The notes beneath the pieces were generated by a model. That model saw only the letters and a list, made by a program, of their open reading frames with translations, searched no databases and was not told the origin of the DNA. The translations under genes and the position numbers were made by a program. Below, piece by piece: positions 22,901 through 33,786 of a DNA stretch of 34,896 nucleotides. Where the stretch lies: the NCBI GenBank assembly GCA_007026445.1, contig VDMD01000204.1:1-34896 (forward strand), in the 5' to 3' direction. This DNA comes from Schizophyllum amplum (taxonomy: Eukaryota > Basidiomycota > Agaricomycetes > Agaricales > Schizophyllaceae). Position 1 is the stretch's first letter; each line of letters begins with the position of its first letter.

Positions 22901-24375
22901 GATCTCGTTTTTCTTCATGGTCGTTGTCCAACAGAAATCCAGCGGGTCGCGGTACTCGCTGGCGTCACCAAGAGCAGGCAGATCCTGTGGCAGCGAGGTC
23001 CCATTGGCGTAAGGGTTACCGCCTACCCAGAGATCGTCCGACCAGACCAGGACGTGCACCGCAATAGTGCTTAATGGGAGGTATATGACCGTGAGGAGGA
23101 ATGACACAATCATGACACCCCAGCGACTCCCAGGGTCTTCGGACTGAAGGCCTTCGAGAGCGACGTATCGGTCGCAGTGCCGAGTTTGTCGATGGAAGTA
23201 GAACAGCAGTATCGATGTCACGACCATGAAGGCAAGAAGGAATATGATGGATTCAGTGAGTGTCGAAGCGAAATTGAGCGCGAGGAAGTTAGGACTGCAC
23301 GCAAAGTCAGGCGTGACATCGAGGCCATACATATGCACTTACATTGTCCCCAAGAATAGCCCTTTCCACTTTTCGTGAACCTGGTCATACCCACCGACCG
23401 GCGCTACGGAAGGTCAATCTCGAGTCTAAGCAGAGATGATCACATTCTGTACCTATGGTGTTGAGTATCAAGGCGAAAACCTGCGCGGTGTTTATGAGGC
23501 CTTGCAGGCTGTAGTAGGAGGCGAGTACGCTCGAGCCCTGTCATAGCACATCAGAACGAAGCAGTATGCAAGCACAAACAACGCACAGTAAGTCCAACTA
23601 CAATGTTGACAGCCCCGCCGAGCAAGGTTGTCCTATTCCTCCACATGGGAGCAACGGTAGCGTTCGTCTCGAGATCTTCCAGGGATTTCTCCGAAGCAGC
23701 TAGTTTGTCCATGGGCGGAAACATAGCATCCTGCTTCCCTTTCATATTGACGAAGGTTGGGGGGTGAAGGGTGGAGAGGTGCTGATCGAGCTTTGGGAGG
23801 TACAATGGTGCAGCATCTTGCGAGAATAAGATGGAGGCGGGGACTGGGGTATGAGGGGGGAATCGGTGGTGATTGACCAAAGTTGACGTCGATGATGCAT
23901 GAGTCTTCCCAGTTGATGGCATAGAGAGGGGGACTTTGCGGTCCTCCGAGGCGAGGGATGACTTGAGCAACTCTTCCTTCTCCGTGTCCGCATCCCAGTA
24001 GGAGGGTGGTGAGGTGGTCCTGGTGAGGGGTTCCCCACGTAATGTGTATGAGCTTTCCGTGGTATTGTCCGCAATATCATATGACTGTTCCGGTATAGAA
24101 TGGCAGGCGTCAGTGTCATGAGAGTTCGTGAGTGTCGTCGCAGATGAGAGCAATGTCGATCGAGAGGCATTAGAGTCGTGACTAGGCAAAGTGTGGGGAA
24201 CGCTAGAGTGCCGTACAAAGCGAGCGGGTGAAGAGGGAGGTGGGGATAAGTTACTGGTCCGACTTGATGATGCGCGACTGGACGACCGATTGCTGGACGT
24301 AGCTCGGGATGGCGGTGGTCTCTCGATGGACTTTGAGGACCGCTCGTATTGCTGGACAATGTCCCGGACTGTCAT
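19919..24375 (-). CDS. Large fungal multi-pass membrane protein of unknown function, 1251 residues
   Basis: Fourteen exons: 24375-23587, 23537-23453, 23403-23343, 23294-22857, 22806-22750, 22700-22592, 22533-22206, 22114-22001, 21947-21926, 21873-21672, 21615-21238, 21186-20632, 20586-20344 and 20293-19919. They total 3756 nt in one open frame. Residues 1-235 are Ser/Thr/Pro-rich and probably cytosolic. About eight spans lie between residues 245 and 625, including ESIIFLLAFMVVTSILLFYF, WGVMIVSFLLTVIYLPLS and VRQVLLLCTTIGFFIAQG. The roughly 600-residue C-terminal part is soluble, with FVQRWIKRWTRRIDFSIDMF, PPYLLDFAGSPGERHVENLK, and HFGNAWWIPFPPTLVIRYDE leading to DLDAYIQQNSSQDIRRR. This looks like a family conserved in Agaricomycetes but without assigned function. 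The intron between exons 5 and 6 is GC-AG. The start is the first ATG, MTVRDIVQQYERSSK. Confidence 0.85.
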
Positions 24376-24912
24376 CGTCAGACGCGACGCATAAAGAAAG
24401 CCAGAGGAGAGAGCGAGAGCAGCGGTCGTGTCGCTGTCGGACGCGATGGCGGCAGGGACCACTGACGACAGCGGCACCTCACCTCAGACTTAGCAGTGGA
24501 CGCCACAATGTCCCATACTGGGACGTCCATTGTTCTCAGTTTCCCACGCCACCCAAACGCCACCACTTCAGCACGTCGAACTTGCCAGTGCACGTTCCGG
24601 ACCGCCATCTTTGAATGCGCTTGTGACCAGAGCGCATGCAAGCGGGGACCGACGACGCACTACAATTCGCTATCACCTGCATAATTGGGACATCTCAGCC
24701 TACTATAGATGAAGATGTTCCGATTCGGAGTGCCATCGACGGGGGCGAACAGGCGGTCTTCGCGTGCTCGGTCTCCGAGTCGGACTTCGCAATCGTGTAA
24801 GGGCGGCCTTTAGCCAGTATATAAGGTGCGCACTGTACAGTGCTTCTAGAAATTCTCTGTCCCATCGCCTTGGCCTCGATACAATGCGAGTCTACGTACT
24901 CTAGATATCCTT
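24376..24912. other. Spacer: promoter of the large membrane protein gene and 3' end of the transcription factor gene
   Basis: About 540 bp without a supported gene. Read on the minus strand, the last 60 bp before the membrane protein start are rich in C and T, as expected near a fungal transcription start. A TATA-like GTATATAAGG near 24817 lies on the plus strand with no gene behind it. Confidence 0.4.
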
Positions 24913-27900
24913 TCACATGAAGGCTGGCGGTCTCTGCGTCTGCATCCGTGCAGGTGTAGTGCCCCAGGTGAGATCGTCGTCCTCTCCTGGCGCTGGAAAA
25001 TGCTGATGCGACCCCTGAACGTCGTATTGGCCCATCGTCGGGTCGAAATGCTGATTGTTGGACGAGCCGCCGCCCTGCGATGGTCCTGCAAAGCCTCCAA
25101 AAGACGTTGGTCTCGAGGAGTTCTGCCTCGCCAAGGCCGATCCTCCATTCGTATCACTCTCCATCCCTAGACCCATCCCCATCCCCATTCCCGAATCCAT
25201 CCCCACCTCCACCCCCATGCCGAGCTCGAACCCCATGCCCATATCCATCCCTCTCCCCGCTAGTGCGCCCACGTCCATTGGGCCCTGATGATAGCTCTGC
25301 ACGTCCGTGGTACCGCTCCACCCTGTTTGCCCGAACATGAACTGATCGACGCCCGGCGCGAAGGTCGCCGCGTAGTCAGTCAGGTCATTTCCTGGCATAT
25401 AGGACGGGTTCTGCTGGTCGGATGCCGGGTCGTGCGTATCCGTTGGCCCGCCGGGGACCTCCCACTGCGCTATGTCTGGGCCAAAGTCGAGCCCAGCCAG
25501 CATGTCGTTTCCCATGTGTGGCATTCCGTGCAGTGTTTGCATGTTGCGAGGGTTCGACGGGCCCGCGACTGGGGCGGTCGGATCAAGCCAGTCAAGGTCT
25601 TGTGGGGATCCTGATGAGGAGTTCCTCTCCAATTTGTTGGCGTCCTTCCGCACAACACGCATCGACGCGTTGCCCAACAGGCACAACTCCTGTTTTGTAG
25701 CATCGTCGACAGCCTCGAGCTCGTGGTAGAAGTGCCGACGCGATACGTCCAGCATCTTGTGCGTAATCAACTATCGATTACGAATCAACGTAAGACCATA
25801 AAGGGAGCGTAAATACCCACCTGCGTCGTGGGCGGTCTGCAGGTACGCGATCCCCTTTCGAATAGAGGAACAATGAGTTCCAGGTGCTTTAACGCGTCCG
25901 ATGCCAGTGAGCAATCGCGCGCTTGTATCACGATTGTTGCGAGTACCATCTGCGAGGATCGTCAACTCAGGGATACCTAGCGTGCGAGTCGGTTCACTCA
26001 CACAAGCTGAGTAGATATTGCTCCAGAAGAACCAGCACTCAGATAACATCTCTGGGTGCTTCTTCATCAGACTCTGCACGCCCTCTATCAACTGGCAAGA
26101 GCTTCGGTACACAGCCAATACCGAGGGCGCAAACGAATGCGACATTGGATCCCCCTCCGCCTGCAAGGCCGCTCCCGCGTAACTCCTATGGATGTACAGC
26201 AGATCTGCAAGACGTTTGTCAGCGCAGTCCCCTTCAGCGACTTTCTTTAACTCACGCCCTTGCGTCAGCACCACCACACAGTACTGTTGCATGGCTCGCG
26301 AAGGTTCCTCTGCCCACTCGCATCCGGGTGTAACGGGCAGTACCGCAGGCGACCGTAAGTGCGCAGGCATCGGAAAATTGCGTATCCGCTTGTCGAGCTC
26401 AAGTACCGATTTGTAGTGGGGCAGGCGCGTGGAGAAAATATGGTTTGCGACGCTAGACAGACAAGCGGCACTGTATCGATGCTTGAACGCATGAAAACCC
26501 ATGCTGTTCATGTCATTGTCCGAGGAGGTAAGTAGTTGGTCGCGTTCTAAGTCGACAGGGAATTTCGTGTCGGCATGTTGAATCATGAGCGAAGGCGGTC
26601 GGCCGTTGGCAAGGCTCTGTATGCATTTAGTTTTCTTCGACCACCACAAATGCATTACTCACGGCTGCGGTCTCGTAGGTGTAAAGCTCCCAGAACATCA
26701 ATCTTCGACGCTCGACTTCTTCATGCTCGAGTTCCCAGCCCGCCGAGTCACGCTCTACGTCAGAGTGAGCACGCGTATCGGTTACACGACGGACGATACA
26801 TACGTAGACCAATCTGAAAGCGAGTCAACGTACGCAAGCTTTCAGCAGCAGAACTTGCTCACAATGGATGCCAAGCGCGAGCACAAACCGAGAAGCACCC
26901 ATCTCTCCTCGTTCCGCCGTTGTTGTGGCACCGTACGGTACATGAATCGCACTATCAGGAAGACCGCTTGCACGGTTGCGCAGGTGACTTCCTGGAGCAT
27001 AGAATGAAATGACAGGACCCCTCGGCTGAGGTAGATGTATCGAGGCGCCATCCAATTTGTCCCGTTTGGATCAGTCTTGTCGAACAGCGCACCCACGCCG
27101 ATCATAGCAAAAAAGAGTGACAGCTTGTGAGCGTGGACGGGACCGATATCGTCCTGTTCGAGGGCGCTATATAGCGGCTGAAGCACAGTTTTGTCGAAGT
27201 CGGCGCGAGTGATGGGGCAGAACCTGGAATGGGTATGAGATCGTCTTTGAGCATAGCAAGACGGATGGACGCACATCCAGGCTTCATGCTCGTAATACAG
27301 CCGCACCAATTCTTCAGCGCGCTCGCGTGTCGGTACAAAGGGCAAAAATATGTCCTTCTTCATTGATGGATGCTTCAGACCGAAAGGGAACGCGTTAATG
27401 AGATCGATGATCTCTGTCGGAAGTCCCAACGCGTGTACGTTGAACACGTCGTTTTCCTCTTCGTTGAGGAGATCGGAGATGAACTCTGTAGCAGCGGTAT
27501 CGCCTTGGTAGCGTGCCTGACCATCCGAGCCAATAGACAACATGCCGATAGAGCTGGCTACCCGCTGCATATCGTCCTCAGCGGAAGGTACCTGCTCGGG
27601 CTGCAGAAGGGGGTGATCGTCTTGGGACGCCGCGAGGGCAGCCTCCAGTTCGCGAACGCGACTCTGCAGAGTCTTCACGTGGTCACCTAGCCTCTGCGAA
27701 TGCGCAAGCAGGACTCTTGGGAAGGTGAACGTCAGCATGAAGCGTGGATAGATTGCGAGAAGGGGCGTACTTGTTCCCTTTTGTTGCGGGCATCGTGCCT
27801 GTGTGCTGAAGCATCGTATACACATTCTCAGGCGCGTTCATCGTTGATGGCTCACCATTAGGGCAAATCGCTGCGCAACCGCGCCTGAGGGCTGTTAGCC

Positions 27901-28166
27901 ACATGCTGTGAAGCGTTGAAAGCCTGTGGCTTACTTGATACATGATTGACACGGAAACGATCTGGGAAGGCAGGCTCATGAGCGACTTCATGCCACATAA
28001 GCCACGCAGTGGGTAGCTGACCTATCGCACTAGATAGTGAAGAGGTATGGTCAGCCAGAGCCGTGCGCAGAGGACGTAGCACACGCACCGCTATCTTCGA
28101 TCTCCTGCACTCCGCGCAGGAAAGGCTGTTCTTCCTTTTGTCTGCATCTTTGTCGGTAACCTTCAT
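24913..28166 (-). CDS. Zn2Cys6 transcription factor with fungal-specific (MHR) domain
   Basis: Thirteen exons: 28166-28089, 28029-28022 (8 nt), 27961-27935, 27884-27856, 27798-27771, 27715-27275, 27223-26863, 26813-26804 (10 nt), 26754-26663, 26616-26256, 26204-26002, 25949-25821 and 25770-24913, giving 874 residues. The zinc cluster is spread over four exons: Cys17 and Cys20 (SCAECRRSKIA), Cys27, Cys33 and Cys36 (SFPCQSCIKRG), and Cys45 (CAAICPNG), a full CX2CX6CX5CX2CX8C. A coiled coil follows (LGDHVKTLQSRVRELEAAL). The middle part is the fungal transcription-factor domain, with YYEHEAWMFCPITRADFDKT, RRRLMFWELYTYE and SLANGRPPSL. The C-terminal 285 residues are low-complexity with a Gly-Met run. 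It is probably a nuclear DNA-binding regulator; targets are unknown. Confidence 0.88.
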
Positions 28167-28729
28167 GATTGTCTATGTCGTAGAGGGAGTTGTGCGCGAG
28201 TATAGGTCGAGCAGGCGTATTCAAAGAACCAGATCGGCGGGAGTTCACACTTCTTAAGGATTGCGGCAGTGCAGTTGGGTAAAGCTGACTGTAACGCTGA
28301 AAGACTGGGAAGTGGTCCGTATTCCGGCAGCGCCGGAGAAGGCAGTTGCGGACTGGTTGCGGATAAATGAGGTGCGGAGGGATGATGTCCAGCGGCAAGC
28401 CTGAGATCCAGCTATGTCGGATTGCCGTTTATGGAAGTCCGCGCGATGAACGCAGATCATTCTCCACGCGTGGCCAACGCGCTCGCCGCTCGCTCGTTAT
28501 GTTACTGTAACAGTAAATCATCTCGGTTGGCATGCTGTGGCCGATCTCCTCAAGCGATGTGAAAGACCAGCTACCTACGAAACCCACTCGGTGTACGCTT
28601 GCGCGGTCGCAGGAAAGGCCGGGTATGTAAGTAGTAACTGCGAGGGCACCGCGCATTCGCGAACTCCGAGGTTCACGAGGTCTCTGCACATTGCGCGTAT
28701 CTGTATCTGTCCGTAGGGCCATTCCAGAA
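28167..28729. other. Spacer upstream of the transcription factor gene
   Basis: About 560 bp between the transcription factor start and the 3' end of the NUS1-like pseudogene, both minus strand. It presumably holds the transcription factor promoter. No gene or notable repeat was seen. Confidence 0.4.
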
Positions 28730-29918
28730 CTACTTGCCAAACCGCATCTCCGCCCCAGAGAACTGATCCAGAGCGCTCCTGAACGCATTCTCGTCCAGCG
28801 GTATAAAGCGCGCCTCCCCCCAGTCCCGTATCGTCCGGCGTACCCTATACCGGTCTAACTGCCCGTCATGGTCAGCCTGCGTAGCGAACAGCAACTCCAA
28901 CTCACTATATTTCAGTGAGACGAATCTGCCAGGGGGGGAAGCCATGCAGTTCCAGAGGCTCTGCTCTACTCCTCGGCGGCGTGAGAGGGTGCACAATCAT
29001 GAAGTCCGGCTCTGAGAGACCGGGCTTCCCTGCAAAGGCTTAGAATGAGCGCTCGCGGTATGAGCTCCGCCACTAACCTTCAATCATGTTGTTCAGAGCT
29101 TCGATTGATAACTCGACTGGAGTACTCCGGCCTTTCGGCGCGAAGGCGCTCATGTGTTCAGACGCGACGGACCATGGCAGCACTAGCAAGCACCGCCTTG
29201 GACGCGCGCCTATCTATTATGCACAGTTCCAGGCAGGAGGTCGCTCACTTCAGGACCTGGGCTTTTGATTTCGGAACCTTGTGCGTGTCAGAGCAAGGAA
29301 TAACGTATGTCAGGTAACACACTGAGGTGCCGCCGGCGCTGATGGTGTTCGCCTTCGAAGGTCGCTTGCGGGGAATATGGATTTTAGCGACTGTCACCGG
29401 CTCATCGGAGAGGTCCTCGATGGGTGATTATAGGTCGCGACTCGTCATGATCAAGACAGTGGAGGCGTCAAGAGGTAGTCCTGTTCGGCTTGGTCTTCTG
29501 CGTCCTCAGGGATTGTGTGCACAGACAGTATGCGTTTCTGGAGCTCCGAGGTGATCTCCTGAACACGACTGCACACAAACATCAATGAATGACCCAGGCA
29601 AAGCCAAAGTCTCGCACCTTCTCTGTCATAGACCGGTCAAACGCGGGATGCCAAGCGTCCTACACCCACTTGACGGCGCTCTCCACAGTTTCCGTGATTG
29701 CCTCCTCCAGTCTCTCCCTCGCGTGTGTGTCGGCAGCAAGTTTGGATGCGGCAGCAGGATCCACAGTCAAGAGGATAGCGAGATGCCTCGGCAGTCGACT
29801 CCTAGACGCTTGGAGCGGGAGGGGAACTCGCCTACGCAGGTGTCGCCATCTGCTCTTGACAATAAGACAAATGAAGTACACAAAGTGCACCAAGCGCAGG
29901 AAGGATATATGAGAGCAT
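28730..29918 (-). pseudogene. NUS1-like (dehydrodolichyl diphosphate synthase subunit) sequence, broken
   Basis: Minus-strand pieces in the right order match NUS1. They are MLSYIL plus LRLVHFVYFICLIVKSRW (N-terminal membrane part), RLPRHLAILLTVDPAAASKL, the remains of a GIPRLTVYDREG block near 29630-29655, and VQEITSELQKRILSVH to DYLLTPPLS. Then come VELSIEALNNMIEGKPGL, EPDFMIVHPLTPPRSRAEPL, ELHGFPPWQIRLTEI, and an end RSALDQFSGAEMRFGK with the C-terminal RxG motif. The pieces lie in different frames. Breaks: a frame change near 29900, stop at 29660-29662, extra base near 29630, stop at 29451-29453, frame change near 29158, and stop at 28905-28907 that no GT-AG splice removes. In yeast and animals this protein pairs with the catalytic cis-prenyltransferase to make dolichol precursor in the ER. 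NUS1 is essential, so a working copy elsewhere or sequence errors here must be considered. Confidence 0.7.
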
Positions 29919-30762
29919 CGGCGAGGGAAAGAAGTCGGGGATCGTCCGCAGCAGGTTCGGGATCGAGAGGGGAGGGCCGAGCTTGAATCGAATGAGCGAG
30001 GAGGTACAAGGATGCACAGTAGAGTAAGGAACGCGCTCTCAGAGCTTCGAGTCAGGAACCAGGTCTAGGCGGCGGAATGAAGAGGTAGACTTGGCCAGAA
30101 TGTTGTTGTAAAGGAACACGTCGGTCGCTGGTCCGACTGGCGACGCGCTCATCTCGGATGCTCGGCCCGAGTCACTGATTATAGACTGATCATGACGATT
30201 GTCCATGGACCCACAAGTTGAAACAACGTCAAAGTCAACACACGGAAAACTGTGAGGGCGGGTATATATATTCAGGACCTATGCAGACACATCACTGCCA
30301 CTAGGTAAGTAGCAGCCAAGTTCTGCATAGCAAAGTCTACGGCAGGTAAGTAGGTATGTAATGCGTGAGGCGATCAAGCTAAGTACTACAGCGACCGATG
30401 AATGAAGTGAGAATGCCATGAGCGGACAAATAAACATCAGGTCGCGCGGAGACCAACAGTACATGTAAAAGAGTGGAATGCGGTACGCCCGAACCGTATA
30501 TAATGTAGTACTAAAGATACCATACAACGGGCCCATCAAGCAGGGGCTGGCGAAAGGATACACAAGAAGGCAGGGAGTCCACGACCGTGATGTGTGAGTA
30601 TAACCGGTACCGCTCGGTCAGAGAAAAAGTTCAGAAAACCATATAACAATAGTGACTACGAAAGCTTTTCGGTCAGTCCGTTCCTACCTACCTTCAAGCC
30701 CTGCCCCGAGGCGTTGTGCAGTACAACCATGATATGATACGCAGCAGTCACAGACCCGACAG
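29919..30762. other. Spacer between the NUS1-like pseudogene and the mucin-like gene
   Basis: About 840 bp with no supported gene. It holds the former promoter of the NUS1-like locus and the 3' end of the mucin-like gene. A TATA-like GGTATATATATTC lies near 30260 on the plus strand. The part around 30290-30560 is more AT-rich than the surroundings and has short AAGTA/GTAAGTAG repeats. Confidence 0.4.
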
Positions 30763-32772
30763 CTATTCACCTTCCTCTTTTGAAGAGGAGAGCACGGATG
30801 CGTTCCGGACAGCCAATACTGGTCGAGAGTAGTCGGCGTCGTCGCGTGGATCCTCCGATGCTCGACGAGCTGGATTCAGACTAAAAGAACAGAGGTCAGT
30901 CGATTAGATGCATGCGCTTTCATAAGACATACCGATCGTCCGTACTATCCGTCGAGTACTTGCTCACGTCGTCTGCCAGTGCGTGTTCGTGCGACTCGTC
31001 ACCAGCCGGCGAGCCGGAATCAGCCACCCGCATCGGACTACGTGCAGGGATTGGCGGCGGCGGCGTTGCGGAGTTCAGAGGCAGTCGTGGTGGCGTGCTT
31101 GTGCCAGGAACCTCCAGCGTCCTCGAACTATGCGGCTCTTCGTCCGCATCGTGATCCTGCTGCCGCCAATAGCTCGCCATCAGCGGCTCGTAGCTCCCAC
31201 TCGCGGAGTGCCCTGCCATGAAGTCACCCGAGCTTTGGCCGCGCTCGTGATTGAGTACGCCATGCTCGTTGTAAGCCGCAGACGGGGATGCACCCCGGAG
31301 TGCGCCAGGAGGTGGGCTCGACGGTCGGTTCTGCGCCGGGACGACGTACGCAGTATTGTCGAACGTGTTGTAGAACGAATCGCGTGCCTCCGATCCCGGA
31401 CCACCAAGGAGAGAGTTGGACGTCCGTGGGTCGCTTTGCAATGCCGAGTTGCGAGTGGATGCGCCGAAACCTGAGCCCTGGCGCATGTTCTCCTCGTCAT
31501 CATCGTCATCGAGCGGTTGCCGCTTGAGACCGGCGGCGGCGAGTGTCGCCTGCACAGCGGAGTCGTGCTCGAGACGCCGCGTGCGCCGACGCTTGCGGAT
31601 AAAGAAGATAAGGAAGAGAATCATGCTCGCCACCACAAGCCCTACACATACAAACACACCCGCTACCGCGCCTGTATTGCGGAAGAACGAGTTCCCACCC
31701 CTCCCTTCCGAACCCGTATTCAACGGAGGATTTGCTCCAATTTGCGTAACGGTGACTATATCGCCCTGTGAATTGGTCGTTGTTGCGATGGAGGTGATCA
31801 AGGAGGGGGTTGACGTTGTGGTCTGCCCTTCTGCGTTGGTGGTAACAACGACGACCGTGGTTTGTAGCGTCGTCGTTATGACGTTCTCGCCCGTGAGCTG
31901 AGGCGATACTGTGGTCTCCGTGGCAGTGGCCGTGGCGGTCATTGTCGTGACGTTGCCCTCGCTGTCCGTTGTAGCAGTGGTGATAGTAGTGCGACGAGTG
32001 GTAGTAATGGGATCGTTCGCGGTGGTTGTGGGATCATTAGTGGTGGTGGTAGGTTGGTCAGTGGTGGTAGTGGGATCGTCTGTGGTGGTGGGTTCTGTAG
32101 TGGTTGTGGGATCATCGGTGGTGGTGGGGTCTCTGGTGGTGGTTCTGGTGGTGGTGGGCTCGTCCGTGGTTGTCGTCGGTTCGTCCGTGGTTGTTGTTGG
32201 TTCGTCCGTGGTTGTTGTCGGCTCGTCGCTGGTGGTAGTAGGCTCGTCTGTGGTGGTGGTAGTCGGCTCGTCCGTGGTGGTTGGCCGCCTAGTAGTGGTA
32301 GTAGGCTCATCGGTGGTGGTAGTGGGCTCGTCGGTAGTCGTAGGCTCTTCCGAGGTGGTACTATCCTCCGTCGCTGATGTCTCCCGAGTCGTCGTCGCAT
32401 CCTCAGAGGTCCGTGTCGGCGACGTCGCGGACTCGGTTGTCGCGTCCGAAGTAGTTTCTGACATGGTGGTCTCTGCCTCCGAGGTCGTCTCAGTTCTGAG
32501 GACTGATCAGGACGAGCAGATGCGCTATCAAAGGCCGCTTACGGTGATGAGGTTGACTCGACGGATGTAGTAGCGTCTGTAGAGGACATTGTGTCCGTCG
32601 CAGAGTCGGAGGAGGAGGTTTCGGTTGGTGAATTTGTAGAGGTGTCGGTGGTGGGTGAGTCAGTGGACGTGTCGGTGGCGGAGGAGGTAGGCGTATCAGT
32701 GTCAGTGTCAGTGGGCGTTGGCGTCGATGTATCGTCGGAGGTGGTTGGGGTTTCGCCAGAGGAAGACATCAA
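30763..32772 (-). CDS. Thr/Ser-rich mucin-like single-span membrane protein
   Basis: Three exons: 32772-32543, 32495-30933 and 30880-30763, giving 636 residues. The first 330 residues are almost entirely Thr, Ser, Pro, Asp and Glu, with a run of TTTDEP-type repeats, so heavy O-glycosylation is expected. One strong span follows at about residues 350-372 (GAVAGVFVCVGLVVASMILF), with a stop-transfer cluster KRRRTRR. The cytosolic tail has a DDDDDEE run and many Ser/Pro sites, ending in VRNASVLSSSKEEGE. The arrangement resembles fungal wall-stress sensor or Mid2-like proteins, but no sensor domain is present, so this is only an analogy. The start ATG is preceded in frame by a stop (TGA), so no signal peptide can be added in this exon. 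Confidence 0.8.
31990..32350 (-). repeat. Imperfect tandem repeat coding for Thr-Thr-Asp-Glu-Pro units
   Basis: Within the mucin-like gene, degenerate units of about 15-27 bp encode variations of TTTDEP and TTTNDP. Copies differ at third positions and by whole Thr codons, so this is an old, diverged array that could still vary in length between strains. Confidence 0.75.
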
Positions 32773-33786
32773 GGACGGTCAGCTTCTGGTGAGTTGTGGA
32801 CTGAGCAATCCAAAGAGAAAGAAAGAAAAGAGAAGGGGATCGAGAATGGAATACGGACCGCGTCGAGCGCCGCAAGCACGACGTTCACGCAGCACAGCCG
32901 GCAGGAAGCGAGGGAGGTAATTGCGAATTGGAGCTCACCTCACGCAAACGTCATAGCCTGGTCCTGGTTGCAATTCCTGAACGTACGCTGATCTTCCTCG
33001 ACGCGGGTGGCAACGAGCACGATGGCTGCCCCGAGCCTCGTAAATTTGCTGGTTGTGGTGAAGGTTGTGGTCAAGGTCGTCGCACGCGTCCCGCGTTTGC
33101 GCGCTGATCAGTGGCAGTGATCTTCCTGTGTCACGGTTTTTCGGCCAGCGGTTGGGCCTGTGACATATGCCTCACGCACCGCGCCCATGCGGGCCTCTTC
33201 CGGCCGAGTCTCGCTGGAGTCTCGTCCACCACTCGTCCCTCTCGTCTTCACAAGGGAGCCTCTTCAATAGACTTGTACTCGGCGAAACCTATTCTGCTTG
33301 ATCACTACCCATCCGCTTCCGTCACCTTTTCTACCATGGCTGTAAAGCAGCACGTCCAGGAAGGCGGCGACGGTCTGCAGTAGCCGCCCTTCCCTCTGCC
33401 CCGGCTGTTTCTTCGCCTCATTTCGCTCACTGCTTTCTTACTTACATACTCTCAGTTTCTGACCCGAAGGGGTCGGAGCATGCGCATCCTCTACCTGGCC
33501 GTATTACTATTTCGAGGGCGCGCGACCTCTCGAACTTGCGTGACCTCTCGAACTTGTGACGGCCTGGAAATTTGGCCCGGCGACGGGCAATGGTCAGGCC
33601 TGGCTCAGGCTCGAAGGATGTTTCGAGCCCAACGGTACGAAGTCCGAGTCGAACACAATAGCACGTGCTACACGTGATAGAATTGATGTTGAGGTTGGCG
33701 GCCTGGCCAATGGAAAAGCCCAGCGCTAAAGCGCTAACGTCTTGCGCTCCCAGCCACCACCGTCATCAGCTCAGGACACCACGTTA
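32773..33786. other. Spacer between the mucin-like gene and the right-edge pseudogene
   Basis: About 1 kb. The left part must hold the promoter and 5' UTR of the mucin-like gene, and an intron in the 5' UTR is possible. A short tandem duplication of GACCTCTCGAACTTG occurs at 33527-33541 and 33542-33560 (period about 18 bp). ATGs near 33336 open only a 15-codon frame. No supported gene. Confidence 0.4.

Noticed and set aside
31911..32570. 219-codon plus-strand frame rich in Val, Gly and Ser, opposite the mucin-like gene
   Set aside because: It is the antisense image of the Thr/Pro/Asp repeat. The composition follows directly from the repeat, no splice or domain signals fit, and the minus-strand gene is well supported.
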